Shown here piece after piece: positions 48,501-58,983 of a stretch of 64,000 nt of DNA. This DNA is from Papilionanthe hookeriana x Papilionanthe teres. Its lineage: Eukaryota; Streptophyta; Magnoliopsida; Asparagales; Orchidaceae. Position 1 is the stretch's first letter; each line of letters opens with the position of its first letter. The stretch is from the NCBI GenBank assembly GCA_022702705.1, contig CM040427.1, positions 75,383,283 to 75,447,282 of the forward strand, written 5' to 3'. The position numbers were made by a program, and so were the translations under genes. The notes below the pieces were generated by a model, which saw only the letters and a list, made by a program, of their open reading frames with translations, was not told the origin of the DNA and searched no databases.

Positions 48501-51500
48501 ATCAAAAATGAGGTCAACAATGATGAGACTCGATTAAATAAACTAGGAGATTTGTGACATCCGTTTGGTCTGCGAACCAATTTTATAAGCCGACAAGTTC
48601 CCCTGCTTATTATAAATGAATTAAGTAGGGTTTATATTACCTGGGTTCTTAAAGTTCCCTATAAGGGAAAGCCCCTATAGTTAATTACATCTTAAATGAT
48701 GGGAATCATTTAAGAAAACTCTCGATAATGATTAGTGGTTCTGCTCTCAAGAATTTCAAAGTTTAAGGTTTTCAAAGGATTGAATTTTAGAGATTTCAAT
48801 AGGGAATGGATCAAATTTGGAACAGTTATTTTCAGGAGTCCAAAAGAAGAGAAGTGGGAGAAGTTGAGAATCCAGGAAGAATCTTGGCAACTTCCCAAAC
48901 TATCCTATTGTTTGGCTTCAATTTGAGAGTATATTTAATGTTTCAATCCTGTCAATTTTAATTAATTAGGACTTATATTTGTATGACACAATCATGCAAA
49001 TAGCCTCGAAGATGTAAGGGTTTATGTAGTACAAAACGACTACCTCGGAGTCCTAAGACCGGTTAGGACTTAATTTGCATAACAAGATTATGCAAATGCC
49101 TAACGAAAAGTTAAGGATTTATGTTTCACTAAGCAAACTACTTCGAAATCTTATGGCTTTGTTATTTAATTCTAAGAAAGTTTTGCTGAAGTAGACCCGA
49201 GTTTTACTGACGACGATGGCCGTGCTGCCCACTATGCTCCAAGCTCCTTGTTGTTGCAGAGGTTTAGTTTTAGAAGTCATAAATCAAGAGATGAGAGAAG
49301 TGTTTTGGTTTAGAGAAAATCTTAAAATCCAAATGTTTTTAATATTTTAATTTAAAAAAATCTTAAAGTTGTTTAAACAGAACCGATTAAGATCCCACGG
49401 TTCTGTCATCCCGGCACCGTTATTTTCATTGAATTCACTTAGTCCAGATGAATTTGCTAAACTCAACTGAATGAGTTCCACACTTTCATTTAGATAATGG
49501 GAAATCCCGTTAGCAACACGTGGGTTACATCATCCGAGGTATTCCCGATCATTCAACGAGTCGTTTTAATTTAGTTGCAATTGTAGTTTTGTTGTTCGTT
49601 TTGTGATTAAATTTTGAGTTGTTTTATATTTTATAATGTTGTGGCGGTGAATTTTATCTTGTGGTGACTTTTAATTTAGTGTTGGTTTCAGTTCAGGGAC
49701 TATCCTAAAGGTTTTGGTTTTCATGCAACAGTCTTGTTTAACATGCAAGAAAAGTAAAGTACAGTGCATGTAAGTAAATTGCAATAAAGTAAATTACAAT
49801 AAAATAAAAGCGTACCTGGAGGGTCTTCCCGTCATCCCAAGCTGCACTTAAAACACATGTTAAGGCATTTAAATATTTATAACAAGTACCTAGGTAAAGC
49901 TAAGGGGAAGGTTTTGGTTGTCTACCAAAAATCCTAGTCCTATAACTAGTCATTTCCTATGATGTCTATGTTCCTGTATTTCGTTTAAGGATGATTTTCT
50001 TCATCAAAGAACAATTAAATTCAATTGTTCTTCTAAAAGATCTCATCATATTGAGGAAGTACTTAGGACGAGTCCTAAACATCTTTTCAATACTTCTGGG
50101 ATTATTTTGAGTCTAAGTAAATTTAGTTGCACATATGAATTAATCATCCAGGAGTTCAGTTAAACTTTGTCTCTTGCTCAGTGAACTTGGGTATTTGATT
50201 ACCTGATGAATGAAGTGACATCTCATTTAATACTCTATTTAAGAGTTATAATAATTAAAGCCTTTAAGGGCAAGTTGGTTTATCGAGAATTTCAACCATT
50301 CTTAATTTAAAGTTCGAGTTAATGGTTTAAAGTGTTTTAATTTAATTATGAGGTTTTAACTAATAATTTTAAGTTTGGAATAGTGTTCGAATTATTTTAG
50401 ATTTAATTTAAATCTTTACATTTTCAATTATCTTGGTATTTCAAATTGATGTTCGTGTTTTAAATTTACTTAGATAGGAAGAGGTATTGAAATTATTGAT
50501 ATATTTTGATTTAACTCTTAATGATTTCATTTAGGTTTGTTGTTAAATGATTTTAATTTAATTTAATTCAATTTGATTTTAATTTAATTTAATTTAAATT
50601 AAATTAATTTTATTTAATTTTAATTTAATTTTAATTTAATTTTAGTTTTAATTTTAGTTTCAATATTTTAAATTTAATTTAATTTAATTTTAGTTTTAAT
50701 TGTTAATTTGGATTATTATTTTAATAATTAAATTTTTTTTAATTAAGAACTAAATATTGTTAAAGTGACTTATTTAGGGATTTTTAAATTAAAGAATAAA
50801 TATCCACTTAATAATATCCATATTTTAATAATCCAAATTTTAAATATATTCTTTCCAAAATTTAAATTATTTAATTAATTAAAGTTTCATTTTGATATTT
50901 TTAAAGTGTTTAATGGGTTTCTACCCCTTACTTTCCCTAAGTTTCAATCATCCAAGAGAAAGTTAAAATCAAATATTTTTACCCCCCCATTTGATTAAAC
51001 CTAAAGTTTTAATTAAGAGTTAAAATTTTTAATTACCTTTATGCCCTTTTAAGCTTATTTATTTCATAACTCACTAAATTGAGCTCAAATGAGTTTGAAA
51101 TTTTTATGTCACCTCACTCACATGTCAATTAAGATATTCGAAGAGAAAATGTGATTTTTCTAAATTTAATTTATTTATATAATTATTTTTAGTAGAAAAT
51201 AGGGGTTTTCAAAGAAAATTCAATAACATGACCAAGGTAAAGTTTCTGTCCTTAAGAAAATTATGTGATGTTCCTAATGACCTGAGGACCACTTGGACCA
51301 ATATTTGTGATTTTTTGAATTATATTTTATTTATTATAATTATTTTGAATTTTAGAGTATTAATTAATTTTAAAATAAAATAAAAATTAAAAAATAAATT
51401 TTATAATTTTATGATTTTTCTTTGATTTATTAGAATTATTTTAGTGAAAAAGGTTGAAAATTCATTTTTTAATATTAAAAATTACATTAAGCCTTTAAAG

Positions 51501-54500
51501 TTCAATATCTTATCCTAGGGACTTAGGAAGAATATTTCGTTTGTTCCTAAGTGATTAGGAGTCAAAATGTGACATTTTTATGATTTTTAATATTTTTGTG
51601 ATTTTTATTATTTTTTAATTATTAAAATATTAAAATATTGTGAAAAATCAACTTTTTTAGAAAATTCCAATTTTAATTTTTCTGAACTTTCCTAATATTA
51701 GAGAAGCTCCAAAACCATTTTTGTGAATTTTTGAAAAGTATTTTTGGAGTTATGGATTTTTAAAGTTTCATTTTGCTCGTGAGGCTTAATCAATCCATTT
51801 GGTGGGGTTAATCATATCCAATTGATTTCAAAATTTTATGTAAGGTTCCTCTAACCCTAAAGAGTAATGGAGAATTGTTTTGAAGTCAATTTGATGTGTG
51901 GTTAACCCTAATTAATTCAAATTCAATTTTAGGGGTTTAGGCCAATTAAGGTTATTATGAATGAATTAACTCAAAATGTATTTTTTATAGGCTCCCCTAG
52001 TCCTAAGAAACATCACCAAATTTTCCTAGAATTTATTTTACAACATGCTAATTATTGGAATTAAAATACCTAAAACAGTGACATGAACTTGAAAAATCAA
52101 TAACTTTTCACAGAGATGGTCTCTAATCTTGAAAAATTCAGGGAGTGTTCCTAAGATTAGAGGCTTCAAAAGCCCTATGGTCTCATGCCATGGTGAATTA
52201 TCTATGCAAATGGAGAATCAAAACATTGGAAACAGTAAATAAATTATTAAAAATAAAATATTCATCCAATTAACTTGATTTGTTTTCCATATTATTCTCC
52301 TTTGTTCACTGAGCAAGAGGATATTTTTATTTTATTTTTGTGATTTTTCTAAGCAAAGATATGAATTTTTGAAGTTCTGGTATTTAAATAATTCAAAAAT
52401 ACCCTAATTTTCTACTTATCTGACTCGGCGCCGCGTCATCCTACGGCGGATCGAAAGCCCACGCGTCGCTCTGTGATTCAGCGCTGCCATCTGACTCAGC
52501 GCTCCAGGGGCCCGCAGTTCACGTAACATTCCGCTGTCCGGCTTGATCTCGACCGTCCGCTCGATACACTCGCGATCCAACGGCTCCTGGTCATCGTCTA
52601 CGACTGGTGTGCACCCGTGACCTTCCACACTCAAACCCTAATATCTCCCTCGATTCTCAATGGATTTTTGAGTTCTTATGCTCTATCGATTCGTCTTGAA
52701 GAGACGAACACATCCATATGGTTTATAAGCTATGAAATTAACACAAACAAAATGGAGAATTGCTGGAAGCTTAGGAGGAAGAATGAGTTCATACCTTTGC
52801 TCAGAGAAGTGAAGCTTCGATCTGAGGGTTGTGTCACCTTCGATCGAGTCCAAGCAAGCTCCGGATGAAGTCTCCGGCTCTGGGAATTGTCTAAGTATTA
52901 AAGTGTCCACAGTCGATCACAAAGCTTGGAGGCTGGAAGGAATGGCTGGCCTGGTGAGGGGGCTTTTGCTGGGGAACTTCTCCTCTTGGTCTGGTGAAGG
53001 TGTAGGGTCAATCAATTTGAAGATTGGCTCACAGTGGTGAAGTGTCCTGTTTTTAGGTGGATTTTCAACTCGAAATCGAGCTCGTTAATGGGGATTAGGG
53101 CAAAGAAACACTCTGGAGATCAACTGCTCTGGGTTAGGGGAAGGTCCTGGAACAATTTTGGCAGAGTTTCCTCAAGGTTTTGGTTCATCACCCCATTTGG
53201 CCGAGAGGGTGAAGGGCTTAAATAGACATGGCTGGAGGGCTTCCCAGGGGGGTTTGATGCTTGGGATCAGCTGCTCTATGCAAGAGAAGAACAGCCATGG
53301 CGTTCAATTGGACTGGGACAACTCAGCAAGGAAGAATTGAAAATTTTGGCTCACATGGAGCTCTCGGCCATGGTGTTTTCCGGCGACCCAGGCGGCTGGC
53401 CGGTAGGGTTAGGTCACCATCTGGCTCAGAAGGGTCAGGGGTTGGCAATGGTGCAGTCAATTGAGGCTTGACATGTGTAAAGGAGTTTGATTTAAGTGGT
53501 AAGGGGGAAGAGTCATTTTGAGCTTAATTTGGTCAAGCCATGGAAATGGTTTGGGTTCACCCTCCAAGAGTTTCATTTGGGCTGAAATGAATCATTTGGC
53601 TCGACTTGACTTTAGGTGGAGAAGTCTCTATCCCAAGAATTTTGATTAAGCATGGGTTAGAGTGTGACATAAAAGGGGTTAAAAAGGCTTAAGAAGGAGT
53701 TTGGAAAGGGGTTCCCTCTCTAGCCATAAATGGTTTGGTGATGTGGAAAGTGGCTTCCAAGGCTTGCATATGGCTTATGCATGGCTCCATGGCTCCATGT
53801 GACTTGGGGCAAAGCTTGGTCAATTACATGAAAAGGGGTTTTGAATTTTTAGACATTTTGATGGAAAATTTTCATGGGGCCACATTTGGTTTGTTTGAAT
53901 GATGAAATAAAACTTAGGGGGTGATTTTATCAAATGGATGACCAATGAAGATGTCATATGGGTTTTTAAAAAGGTTTTGGGCCTTTTGAATTTTGGTGAA
54001 AATGAGCTTTTAAAGGCTTTATGGAAGTGGGCTTTTAGATTTTGAAATGGGCTTTTAGTTGAAAGTTTTGTGAAGGACCATGCCAAATAAACGTTGGGTT
54101 TAGTTTAGGGATGTGTCATGAGTGATTTGGAACAAATTTGAAGTGATTTTGAATTGAATTGGGTTTAATGTGGGTCTTTTAGTAAAGGGGCCAAAGTGGG
54201 TCAAATTGGGCTAACTTGATTTAAGGTTGGGCTACAGTTGGATTTGATGTAAAATTAATGTTGAGAAATGTTTATGGGAGTGTCACAAAGAGTTTTCTAA
54301 TTTGTTTGGGCTTTGATTTTGGGATTTGGGCCTATTTGGGTTAGGTTTGGGTTTAGATCAATTTAAGGGATTTTGGTTTTGGGTTAGGTTTGGGTGGAGT
54401 TTAGGTTCAAATTTTGGGCAAATCAAGTTAATTTTTGTTTATGGGGATGTTAAAAAGGCTTTAGAAAAGATTTGGGGCCAATTGGAGTTGAATTGGGTTG

Positions 54501-55596
54501 GTTTGGGCTAGGTTTAGGTCATGGGCCAAAATTGGGCCTTAAGCCCCAAATTGGAATTGGGCCCAAATTTCAATCAAATTGGACTTGGATTTTGTCTAAA
54601 TTGATATTGGGGATATTGAATTGAAGTTTAGAATTGAATTGGACCAAAATTGAGGTTAATTGGGGTGGTTTGGTTTGACATTGGGTTCACTTGGGTTTAA
54701 AATGGGTCAAATTGGGGTTTTTGGTAAAGGTGGGGTAAATTGGCAAAATTGGCCCATGGTGTAGTTGAAAAAAATGAAATTGGGAATATTTGGGGTTTTT
54801 CTGGAATTTTCTGGGAATTTTCTGAATTTTTTGGATTTTTTGGGTAAAAGGGTATTTTGGTAATTTTGGGGGGTTTAGGGGGTATTTTTGGAAATTTTGG
54901 TATTTTTGGCAAAAGATGGTCATTTTGAATGGTGGGAAGTGTTTAGAATTGATTTTGAGGGATCTTGGGTAATTTAGGCAATTTTGCAAATTTTGGGTCA
55001 TTTCAAGGGTATTTGGTAGGTTTGGTGGGTCCCGGGCCCCGGGGGTCAAAAATTGAAATTTTGAAAAAAAGAAGATTGATCAAATGTGAGTGAAATGGGA
55101 TCACTTTGGTTGAGCCATGAAGCCATATTAAGCCCATATGAGCCATGAAGCCATATTAAGCCCATATGAGCCATGAGAGGACTCATTTAGGGCATCACTA
55201 TGTTGTTCCTAACCCTCTTAGCTAGGGGCTTAGGGGTTAAGGACCATCCATATGAATTACCTACATGAGTCAGGAAGTCAAGTTGGGTGAGAGTGTGGTT
55301 TTAGGACTTGGAATGTGTGTGATAGTGTAGTATATGTGTAAGTCAACCCTCACTGCACTGAGCCACCTAGTGGTATTCCTAAGGCCAAAAAGTCCCATAG
55401 GAACTCATCCTTTAAACCTCCACATTTGATTTCAACCCTCTAGGTGATTAGGGGTCTACAATCAAGCTTGTGGGGTTTGCAGGGAGTTAAGAAGTAGTTT
55501 GAATTTCTAAAGGGTGGGTTCCATTTCTAGTCTTCTAAGATTAGTCAAAGGAAAAAGCCTAAGGCTAGATCCTAAGTACTAAAGAGAGAAGCAAAA

Positions 55597-55693
55597 GACC
55601 TCATCAAAAATGAGGTCAACAAATGGACCCCCAATAGGTGTGGTGTGCTAATCAAGCACACCGCGCGTATTGGCGTTGACCGAAGAGGTCAAC
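55597..55693. other. Three consecutive perfect hairpins at the LTR/3' UTR border
   Basis: GACCTCAT-5 nt-ATGAGGTC (55597-55617, inside the LTR end), GGTGTGCT-5 nt-AGCACACC (55642-55662) and GTTGACC-5 nt-GGTCAAC (55675-55693). The last stem repeats the GTTGACC with which the LTR starts on the minus strand. The first hairpin is also present in the solo LTR (48495-48515). Confidence 0.7.
55622..55640 (-). other. Probable polypurine tract region of the Tat-type element
   Basis: On the minus strand ACCTATTGGGGGTCCATT runs directly into TGTTGACC of the LTR. It resembles ATAGGGGGGCAAC before the LTR at 25728 but is less purine-pure. Confidence 0.4.
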
Positions 55694-57167
55694 AAAACCA
55701 ACACAGATGTCCAAGTGACAAACTTAGGACGAAGTAGAAGAATTTCCGCTGGGGAGTATCGTGCATATTTCCAAGACTGGAGATTCCTGAACTCTCGCTG
55801 GGGAATGGAAAAGGAGGTGAACTCCAAATCACAAGATCTGGGGAATTTGATTTAGATTTTAGTTTACTTTTAAATTTCAAGTTTCAATGTGTGAGTTTGG
55901 ATTTCGATTTGTTCTGAGTCTCAATTTCGATTGAAGTTTAATTTAAAATCGATTTAAGGAAATTTTGAATTTGAAATTTGGATTTGAAATGAGAATTGAA
56001 ACCTAAGTTTCAACCTCGGGATTGCGAAGAGAACTGGAATTTAGGTACCAGCCTCGGAGTCAGAATCAGAGTTTAATCGACAGAAAAAGGGTGAGAATCA
56101 GAATTTAGGTACTGATCTCGAGAGAGTGAGATTTGAAATTTAAGTATCAAACCTGAAAGAGAATCAAAATTTAGGTATCGATCTCAGATGAGAGTCGAAA
56201 TTTAGATACAGACCTCGAAGGAAGAGAACTGGAATTTAGGTACCAATCTCAGAAATTTAGAATTGAAATTTAGGTATCGATTCGAAAGAGAATCGAAATT
56301 TAGGTATCAATCTCGAATGAGAGTCGGAATTTAGGTACCGACCTCGAAGGAGGAGAACTAGAATTTAGGTACCAGTCTCGGAAATTTAATGAGAAATGGA
56401 AACTGGTTCTAATCTCGAAGATTTATCTGCATGAAGAGGGACCCAGTCTCATGCCATCAGAACCAAATCGAACAAAGTTCGTGGCTCCGTGTCAATAGAA
56501 CTAGTCGATCCTCTAAGACACAGAAGAAAGAGAATTGAAAGGAGCTGGTAAGTGTACCAAGCTGAAAAGACTTGACTTAGCGACAAGTCGAAGAGAATAT
56601 TCAAATTTCAAAAGAGTTTCAAACATGTTTCAATTGAGGAAAGAGCTGAAAGGTTCGAATCAAAGGTTTCAGATCGGAATTCAATTTGAGATTTAGATTC
56701 GTTTTGTTTGTCCTTTAACGATCCCATTTTTTTTTTATTTAATGTTCATGTGAATTTGAAGTTCATTTTAATATTCAGATTTTTAGGAAAAATTCTCATT
56801 TATTTTCTTTTCTTTTCTGTTCTTCGTTCAAAGTTCATTTAACTCTAATGGCGTTTCCCGTACTAATTTACACAAAAAGAGGTGAAGGCAAAATATGACG
56901 TGGTCGTTTTCATTCCAACTTGTTGAAAGTACATCATACAACTTAATCTAGTCATGATGACATTTTCCTCAGAAACTTAATGTCTCATAAAATCCATGTA
57001 AATCCAAAACGGACTGTGTAAACTTCTTGTTGATCCATCCAAAAGCGTCTGTCAAAAATCCATGTCTGAATAGTAAGAAACATGGGCAATAACATCACCT
57101 TCCAAGCCACCCTTAGCAGGAATGCCGCATGAATGTGTTATTGGAGGTGTGTTATTTTCCTTGTAAC
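55694..57167 (-). mobile_element. Long 3' untranslated part of the Tat-type element
   Basis: About 1.5 kb between the oxygenase-like ORF and the LTR, without a supported gene. It contains the tandem array at 56038-56395 and, on the minus strand, AAATAAAAAAAAAATGGG at about 56743-56726. Confidence 0.5.
56038..56395. repeat. About ten tandem units of 30-38 bp in the 3' UTR
   Basis: Unit: GAATTTAGGTACCgAcCTCGAA followed by GGAGAGAAtcg. Tandem arrays at this place are a known habit of Tat/Ogre-type elements and a source of satellite DNA. Confidence 0.8.
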
Positions 57168-58656
57168 TCACAGCTCGTAGGGCCGGAGATTCTCCAATTC
57201 TGGATCTGGCTGAAAGTGGTAAGGCATTTTGCTGTCGTCCATTCTTCTAAAAGTAACTGAGATCCGCTCCACAGGCACTCCTGGAATGCAATGCTTCACA
57301 ACATCCGCTCCGTTTCCTTTTAACACCAGGACGGAACCTACCGGTAGTGGTATCTCAACCGGTCCTCAGAACTCACTAGGGCCTGCAATCCGGAGGTTAG
57401 ATTCGAACTTGATGTTGCACTGGTTGACGAATGACACTATGCAGAAGGGTCTAACAAAGTCATAATGGTCTATATGTGGAGGTATGCAGTCGCCTTCCTT
57501 GTAGATGTTAATAATGCAGCTGTTGGGTATGCAATCTGCAGGCAATACCCTCCATGTTATCATCATTTTCACCATTCTCTTGATGATTCTTGGCATCGGA
57601 TCCACCTCACTGCGACAGAGTATCCCTGGTGGATTTCCTTTTCTGTCTATGGTAAAATTGTAGCAACATCCGCATTGGATTGTAACTCTTCCCTTTCCTG
57701 GCATCCATCTTCTGGGTTCTGAGTATGTCTTTTCTCTCAGGCGGCCAGCTCAACCCATTTTCTGCAATTCAAGGATGCAATCTACAATTTGTTGTTGCTC
57801 ATAATCTGAGAAAACATCTGTATGCAGCTCGAGGCCTTCCAAGATGTTGACCCTCTTGTTTCCAATTCTTTCAAAGTATTCAAAGGTTTTCTTCTCAACT
57901 AATTGCATTTTCTCCAGCTCGTATTCCGGGATTATCTGAAGTCCTCGATGTCTAGTAACATACTGCGGGATGTATGGCTCAACCCCAGCACGTTCTTCTG
58001 CATGTCTCGGCTCCTTGGGCATAGTCTCCGTAGGGACATCCTCCGGGGTTGCTTTCGCAACAAGACTCTTCGGATTCGGTACATATGCTCGGCGTCGAGG
58101 TACTGACTCTATTTCTGCTTTTCTTGGTATTTCTTTTATCTGTTCTGACTTTCTTGGAGTTGAATTTCTTCTTTCTGATTCCTGACGAACCGGTCTCCTT
58201 GGAGCATTTGCACTAACAGTATCCACTGTCTGTTCATGTTGATCTTCTGCTAACTTGGTCAACATTTTGCGAATGCGACGATTCTTATTTCTTCGCTGGG
58301 TAGCAGTGAGAGCAGCTCTCCTTACCCCTTGAATTTCTGCGGGTGCGGCGCTAACAAGCCTACCCTCTGTTGTGGCAACAACATAATTAATTTTCCTATC
58401 TTCTCCGGTTGCATGCACGGCGTTTGCTTTTCTTTTCTTGTTCTTTGGATTGGTGGCTCGGGCCACCAATTTTCATCACTGTCTGGCTGTGAAGTTCCTC
58501 TCGATCAACTGAGATCCAATCATTTTCTTCGTATTGTAAGCCGGCTGGTGTGAAGTCTGAGTCAATCTCTATCACTGCTCCATCCCTCAACCTCTTTTCA
58601 TCAAGTGCTAGACTCACGCCATTTCTAAAGTTTAGAACTAACCGCCTGTTCGACAT
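57168..58656 (-). pseudogene. ALKBH9/ALKBH10-type RNA demethylase (2OG-Fe(II) oxygenase) ORF inside a retrotransposon, interrupted
   Basis: Family role: removal of N6-methyladenosine from RNA using Fe(II), 2-oxoglutarate and oxygen. A minus-strand frame runs from about 58469 to TGA 57168. Numbered from 58469, family blocks are NILEGLELHTDVFSDYEQQ, GKGRVTIQCGCCYN, GNPPGIL, DCIPPHIDHYDFVRPFC, LPVGSVLVLKGNGADVVKHC and ERISVTFRRMD. Ligands are His332 and Asp334 (HID), distal His393, Arg402 and Arg408 (RxxxxxR), all kept. TGA codons at 57750-57752 and 57366-57368 break this copy. An upstream ATG ORF (58656-58396, MSNRRLVLNFRNGVSLALDE) overlaps in another frame; the N-terminal part is basic. It has no introns, unlike plant host genes, and lies 328 bases after the integrase stop on the same strand. 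It could instead be a host retrocopy. Confidence 0.88.
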
Positions 58657-58983
58657 TTCCCTGCGAAAAAGAACAAGGAAAGGATCAGGGGCTGTACTAA
58701 GAACAAGAACAATAAGAAAAACACTTAAAAAAACTTATTCACTTCTTTTAAATTTAAAGGAAGTAAGAAGAGATGAGAAAATATCAGGAATGAACGGATT
58801 TAAAAGGAAAGATTTGACATTTTATTATTATGATTTCCCATGTTTTCTTTTTAACATTTTCGTTGATGAGATTTTTTTATTATCCATTTTATTTCATTTT
58901 GGGTTCGGACCCAGTCACGAAGTGATTACTTCACCCGTGTTTCTAGGGATAAGATTCTACTTTAGAGGCTACCCTTCGAAACA

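Larger units (their letters stand above)
41057..48519 (-). mobile_element. Solo giant LTR (7,463 bp) nested in a homologous LTR
   Basis: TGTCGGCATATG...GAGGTCAACA with a 5-bp TSD and no internal region, so it is a solo LTR left by recombination between the two LTRs of a full element. It is collinear over its whole length with the outer LTR (for example GGACGATTTTCTTCATC at 42782 and the matching block near 49987, and 45525-45779 versus 52617-52868). The open frames in it are not supported as genes. Orientation is given as minus to match the Tat-type element. Confidence 0.85.
40729..55621 (-). mobile_element. Giant LTR (about 7.4 kb) of a Tat-type element, interrupted by a solo LTR of the same family
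   Basis: Outer LTR in two parts, 40729-41056 and 48525-55621 (the second TSD copy excluded), 7,425 bases in all, from TGTCGGCATAT to GAGGTCAACA on the plus strand. On the minus strand it starts TGTTGACCTC, right after the 3' UTR and purine-rich tract of the Tat-type element at 55.6-60.9 kb, so it is read as that element's 3' LTR. Its left end breaks into the Athila-like element at 40728. It has an AT-rich portion, a GC-rich island (52425-52640) and a G/T-rich portion. Open frames inside (for example 52617-52868) are conserved with the solo copy only as DNA. The LTR role is inferred from ends and context. Confidence 0.7.

Noticed and set aside
54687..55049. 120-codon minus-strand open frame rich in Pro, Asn and Lys
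   Set aside because: It is a by-product of the G/T-rich plus strand within the giant LTR; low complexity and no family match.
55740..55806. CGCTGGGGA words resembling a plus-strand tRNA-Arg PBS
   Set aside because: They lie 120-170 bases from the LTR end fixed by the solo copy and lack a matching TGGCGACTC start; a PBS should abut the LTR.
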